Source: Pseudomonas fluorescens
GTDB taxonomy: Bacteria > Pseudomonadota > Gammaproteobacteria > Pseudomonadales > Pseudomonadaceae
DNA: 64,000 nt
Reading direction: 5' to 3'
NCBI RefSeq assembly: GCF_001902145.1
Contig: NZ_MRST01000015.1
Location: forward strand, 103,818 to 167,817
In this document: positions 62,774 through 64,000 of the stretch, in pieces
Layout: each line of letters opens with the position of its first letter
Position numbering within the stretch: the first letter of the stretch is position 1
The notes under the pieces: model-generated
Told to the model about the DNA's origin: nothing
The model's input: the letters and a program-made list of their open reading frames with translations, nothing else
The model's database searches: none
Made by a program: the position numbers and the translations under genes

Positions 62774-63721
62774 ATGCAAAAAAACATCACCTCCCTGGGC
62801 GCCCTGAACTGGGATGACCTGAAGTTTTTCCTCGAAGTAGCCCGCACCCGCAAGGCCAGCGTGGCCGCCAAGCGCCTGGCGGTGGACTACACCACCGTGT
62901 CGCGGCGCATCAGCTCTCTGGAAGTGTCCCTCGGCACGCTGCTGTTCGAAAAATCCCGGACCAACGGCTTCGTGCTCACCACCGAGGGCCAGCGTTTACT
63001 CGGCTACGCGGAGTCGATCGAAAGCACCCTGCACATGGCCTGTGAGCAAGTCTCCGGCTCCGGCGTGGCGCTGTCCGGCCATGTGCGCATGGGCTGCACC
63101 GAAGGCTTCGGCAGCTTCTTCGTCACCCCGCAACTGAGCCACTTTGTCGACACTTACCCTGCGATCTCGGTGGATATCCTGCCCCTGCCCCACTTCATCA
63201 GCCTGTCCAAGCGTGAAGCCGACATCGTCATCGCCCTGGAACGCCCGGAACACGGGCCGTATGTGTGCTGCAAACTGTGCGACTACAAGCTGCAGCTCTA
63301 CGCCACCCAGGACTACCTCGACCAACACCCGCCGATCGGCAAACCTGCGGATTTGGCCGAGCATCCGTTTATCAGCTATGTGGATGATTTGGCCTTCAGC
63401 TCAGAGTTGCTGTACCTGGCCAACGTCGTGCCCGGCGCCAGCGCAAGTTTGCGCAGTACCAGCGTGATCGCGCAGTACGTGGCGGCGCAGCAAGGCCGGT
63501 CGATGGCGATATTGCCGTGTTTTTTGGCGGCGCAGGACCCGCGCTTGTTACCGGTGCTGGGGGAGCAGATTGCGATTACGCGGCAGTTCTGGATGTACTG
63601 CCGGGAGGATTTGAGGAAGTTGAAGCGGATCACGTTGTTGTGGGATTACATCAGGGAGGTGACGGAGCAGAATCAGGGGTTGTTGATGGGGCAGACGCTG
63701 GAAATGCGGTTTGCGGACTAA
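62774..63721 (+). CDS. LysR-family regulator, likely of mmsAB
   Basis: The 315-residue protein begins MQKNITSLGALNWDDLKFFLEVARTRKASVAAKRLAVDYTTVSRRISSLEVSLGTLLFEKS, a LysR HTH of the subgroup with a longer N-terminus. The effector domain runs from about 100 to 310. It diverges from mmsA, with 133 bp between, typical of a LysR gene and its target. ATG 62774 was chosen because the HTH begins soon after; an upstream extension is not conserved-looking. Confidence 0.91.
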   Translation: MQKNITSLGALNWDDLKFFLEVARTRKASVAAKRLAVDYTTVSRRISSLEVSLGTLLFEKSRTNGFVLTTEGQRLLGYAESIESTLHMACEQVSGSGVALSGHVRMGCTEGFGSFFVTPQLSHFVDTYPAISVDILPLPHFISLSKREADIVIALERPEHGPYVCCKLCDYKLQLYATQDYLDQHPPIGKPADLAEHPFISYVDDLAFSSELLYLANVVPGASASLRSTSVIAQYVAAQQGRSMAILPCFLAAQDPRLLPVLGEQIAITRQFWMYCREDLRKLKRITLLWDYIREVTEQNQGLLMGQTLEMRFAD

Positions 63722-63724
63722 ATG

Positions 63725-63876
63725 TGTGGCTTGCCTGCGATAGCGGTGGGTCAGCTCCAGATGTTTAACCTGATGCACCGCTATCGCAGCATAGGTATCT
63801 ACACAACTTTGTAGGCTGTAGCAGCCGACGGTAACCACGATGCGAAGCGAGTCGCTCTTGATCTTGATCTGCTCCC
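63725..63876. repeat. REP arm plus 90-bp repeat shared with 43.4 kb
   Basis: A GATAGCGG-type REP pair (63728-63790) is followed by GGTATCTACACAACTTTG and CGAAGCGAGTCGCTCTTGAT. The latter block is an inverse copy of 43365-43453. Confidence 0.8.
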
Positions 63877-63880
63877 CCGG

Positions 63881-64000
63881 TGTCAGGGTAGTTGTCGTGT
63901 CCCCCGCTTTTTGAAAAGCATTCCGGGGGCGGCAAGAGTATGGTCATGCCTTTCTACTCAGAAGAACGTAAAGCTGCGCTGCTGAAAATGATGCTTCCGC
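63881..64000 (+). mobile_element. Left end of an insertion sequence
   Basis: The element seems to begin at about TGTCAGGGTAGTTGTCGTGT (63881), directly after the repeat. A hairpin (CCCCCGCTTTT / AAAAGCATTCCGGGGG, 63901-63930) sits before the transposase start. Only the left end is in the window, so the family cannot be fixed. Confidence 0.55.
63946..64000 (+). CDS. Transposase N-terminus (partial)
   Basis: The 18 codons MPFYSEERKAALLKMMLP run off the window. This beginning resembles the small HTH protein (OrfA type) of IS3-like elements in pseudomonads. ATG 63940 is two codons earlier and equally possible. The gene is incomplete only because the window ends. Confidence 0.6.
   Translation, partial: MPFYSEERKAALLKMMLP

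Overview
The window looks like chromosome of a Pseudomonas fluorescens-group bacterium. Support: high-GC coding with typical Pseudomonas protein sequences, familiar gene neighbourhoods (proB-obgE-rpmA-rplU facing ispB; trxB facing cysZ; kyn, cat and ant genes), and more than a dozen copies of the paired REP elements that litter intergenic spaces in this group. Two cores recur, a GTAGGAGCGAGCTTGCTCGC type and a GTGGGAGCGGGCTTGCTCGC type. No rRNA, tRNA or CRISPR array was seen.

Layout. 0-15.5 kb is mostly core genome: the end of folX, a DUF1244/HopJ pair, trxB, cysZ, a GT4 glycosyltransferase, an old-yellow-enzyme reductase, glutathione peroxidase, a CreA-like protein, proB, obgE, rpmA-rplU, ispB, a YjdM-like zinc-ribbon protein, a Fur-box gene, fklB and a McpS-like chemoreceptor. 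A non-coding stretch with a 32-codon ORF follows. 15.5-30 kb is accessory metabolism: a DUF6543-type toxin-like protein, a D-aminoacylase/RpiR/GntP operon, an LprI-like protein, a SulP transporter, an SDR protein, two LysR regulators, a TauE exporter and an amino-acid permease.

29.9-42.9 kb, with the permease just before it, is a tryptophan catabolic supercluster. kynB, kynA and kynU convert L-tryptophan to anthranilate; antABC converts anthranilate to catechol; catA, catB and catC convert catechol to 3-oxoadipate enol-lactone. Four local regulators (KynR-like Lrp, CatR, AntR and possibly a LysR) and two amino-acid permeases are interleaved. I see no catD/pca genes, so the last steps must be encoded elsewhere.

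43.5-48.3 kb is the least conventional part. A cupin gene, an AT-rich promoter region with a perfect 20-bp palindrome, a small ribbon-helix-helix regulator and a 1050-residue protein (unknown N-terminus, alpha/alpha-barrel-like middle, MurF-like ligase C-terminus) lie between two near-identical copies of a REP-containing repeat. 48.3-59.3 kb holds a lipase/esterase-like secreted hydrolase and a BapA-type adhesin with its type I secretion system (TolC, ABC, HlyD). The adhesin gene contains about 1.34 kb of Asp-Ala dipeptide repeat, with two identical reading-frame disruptions 1000 bp apart. 60.2-63.7 kb is the valine-catabolic mmsAB pair with a divergent LysR regulator, and the window ends at the edge of an insertion sequence.
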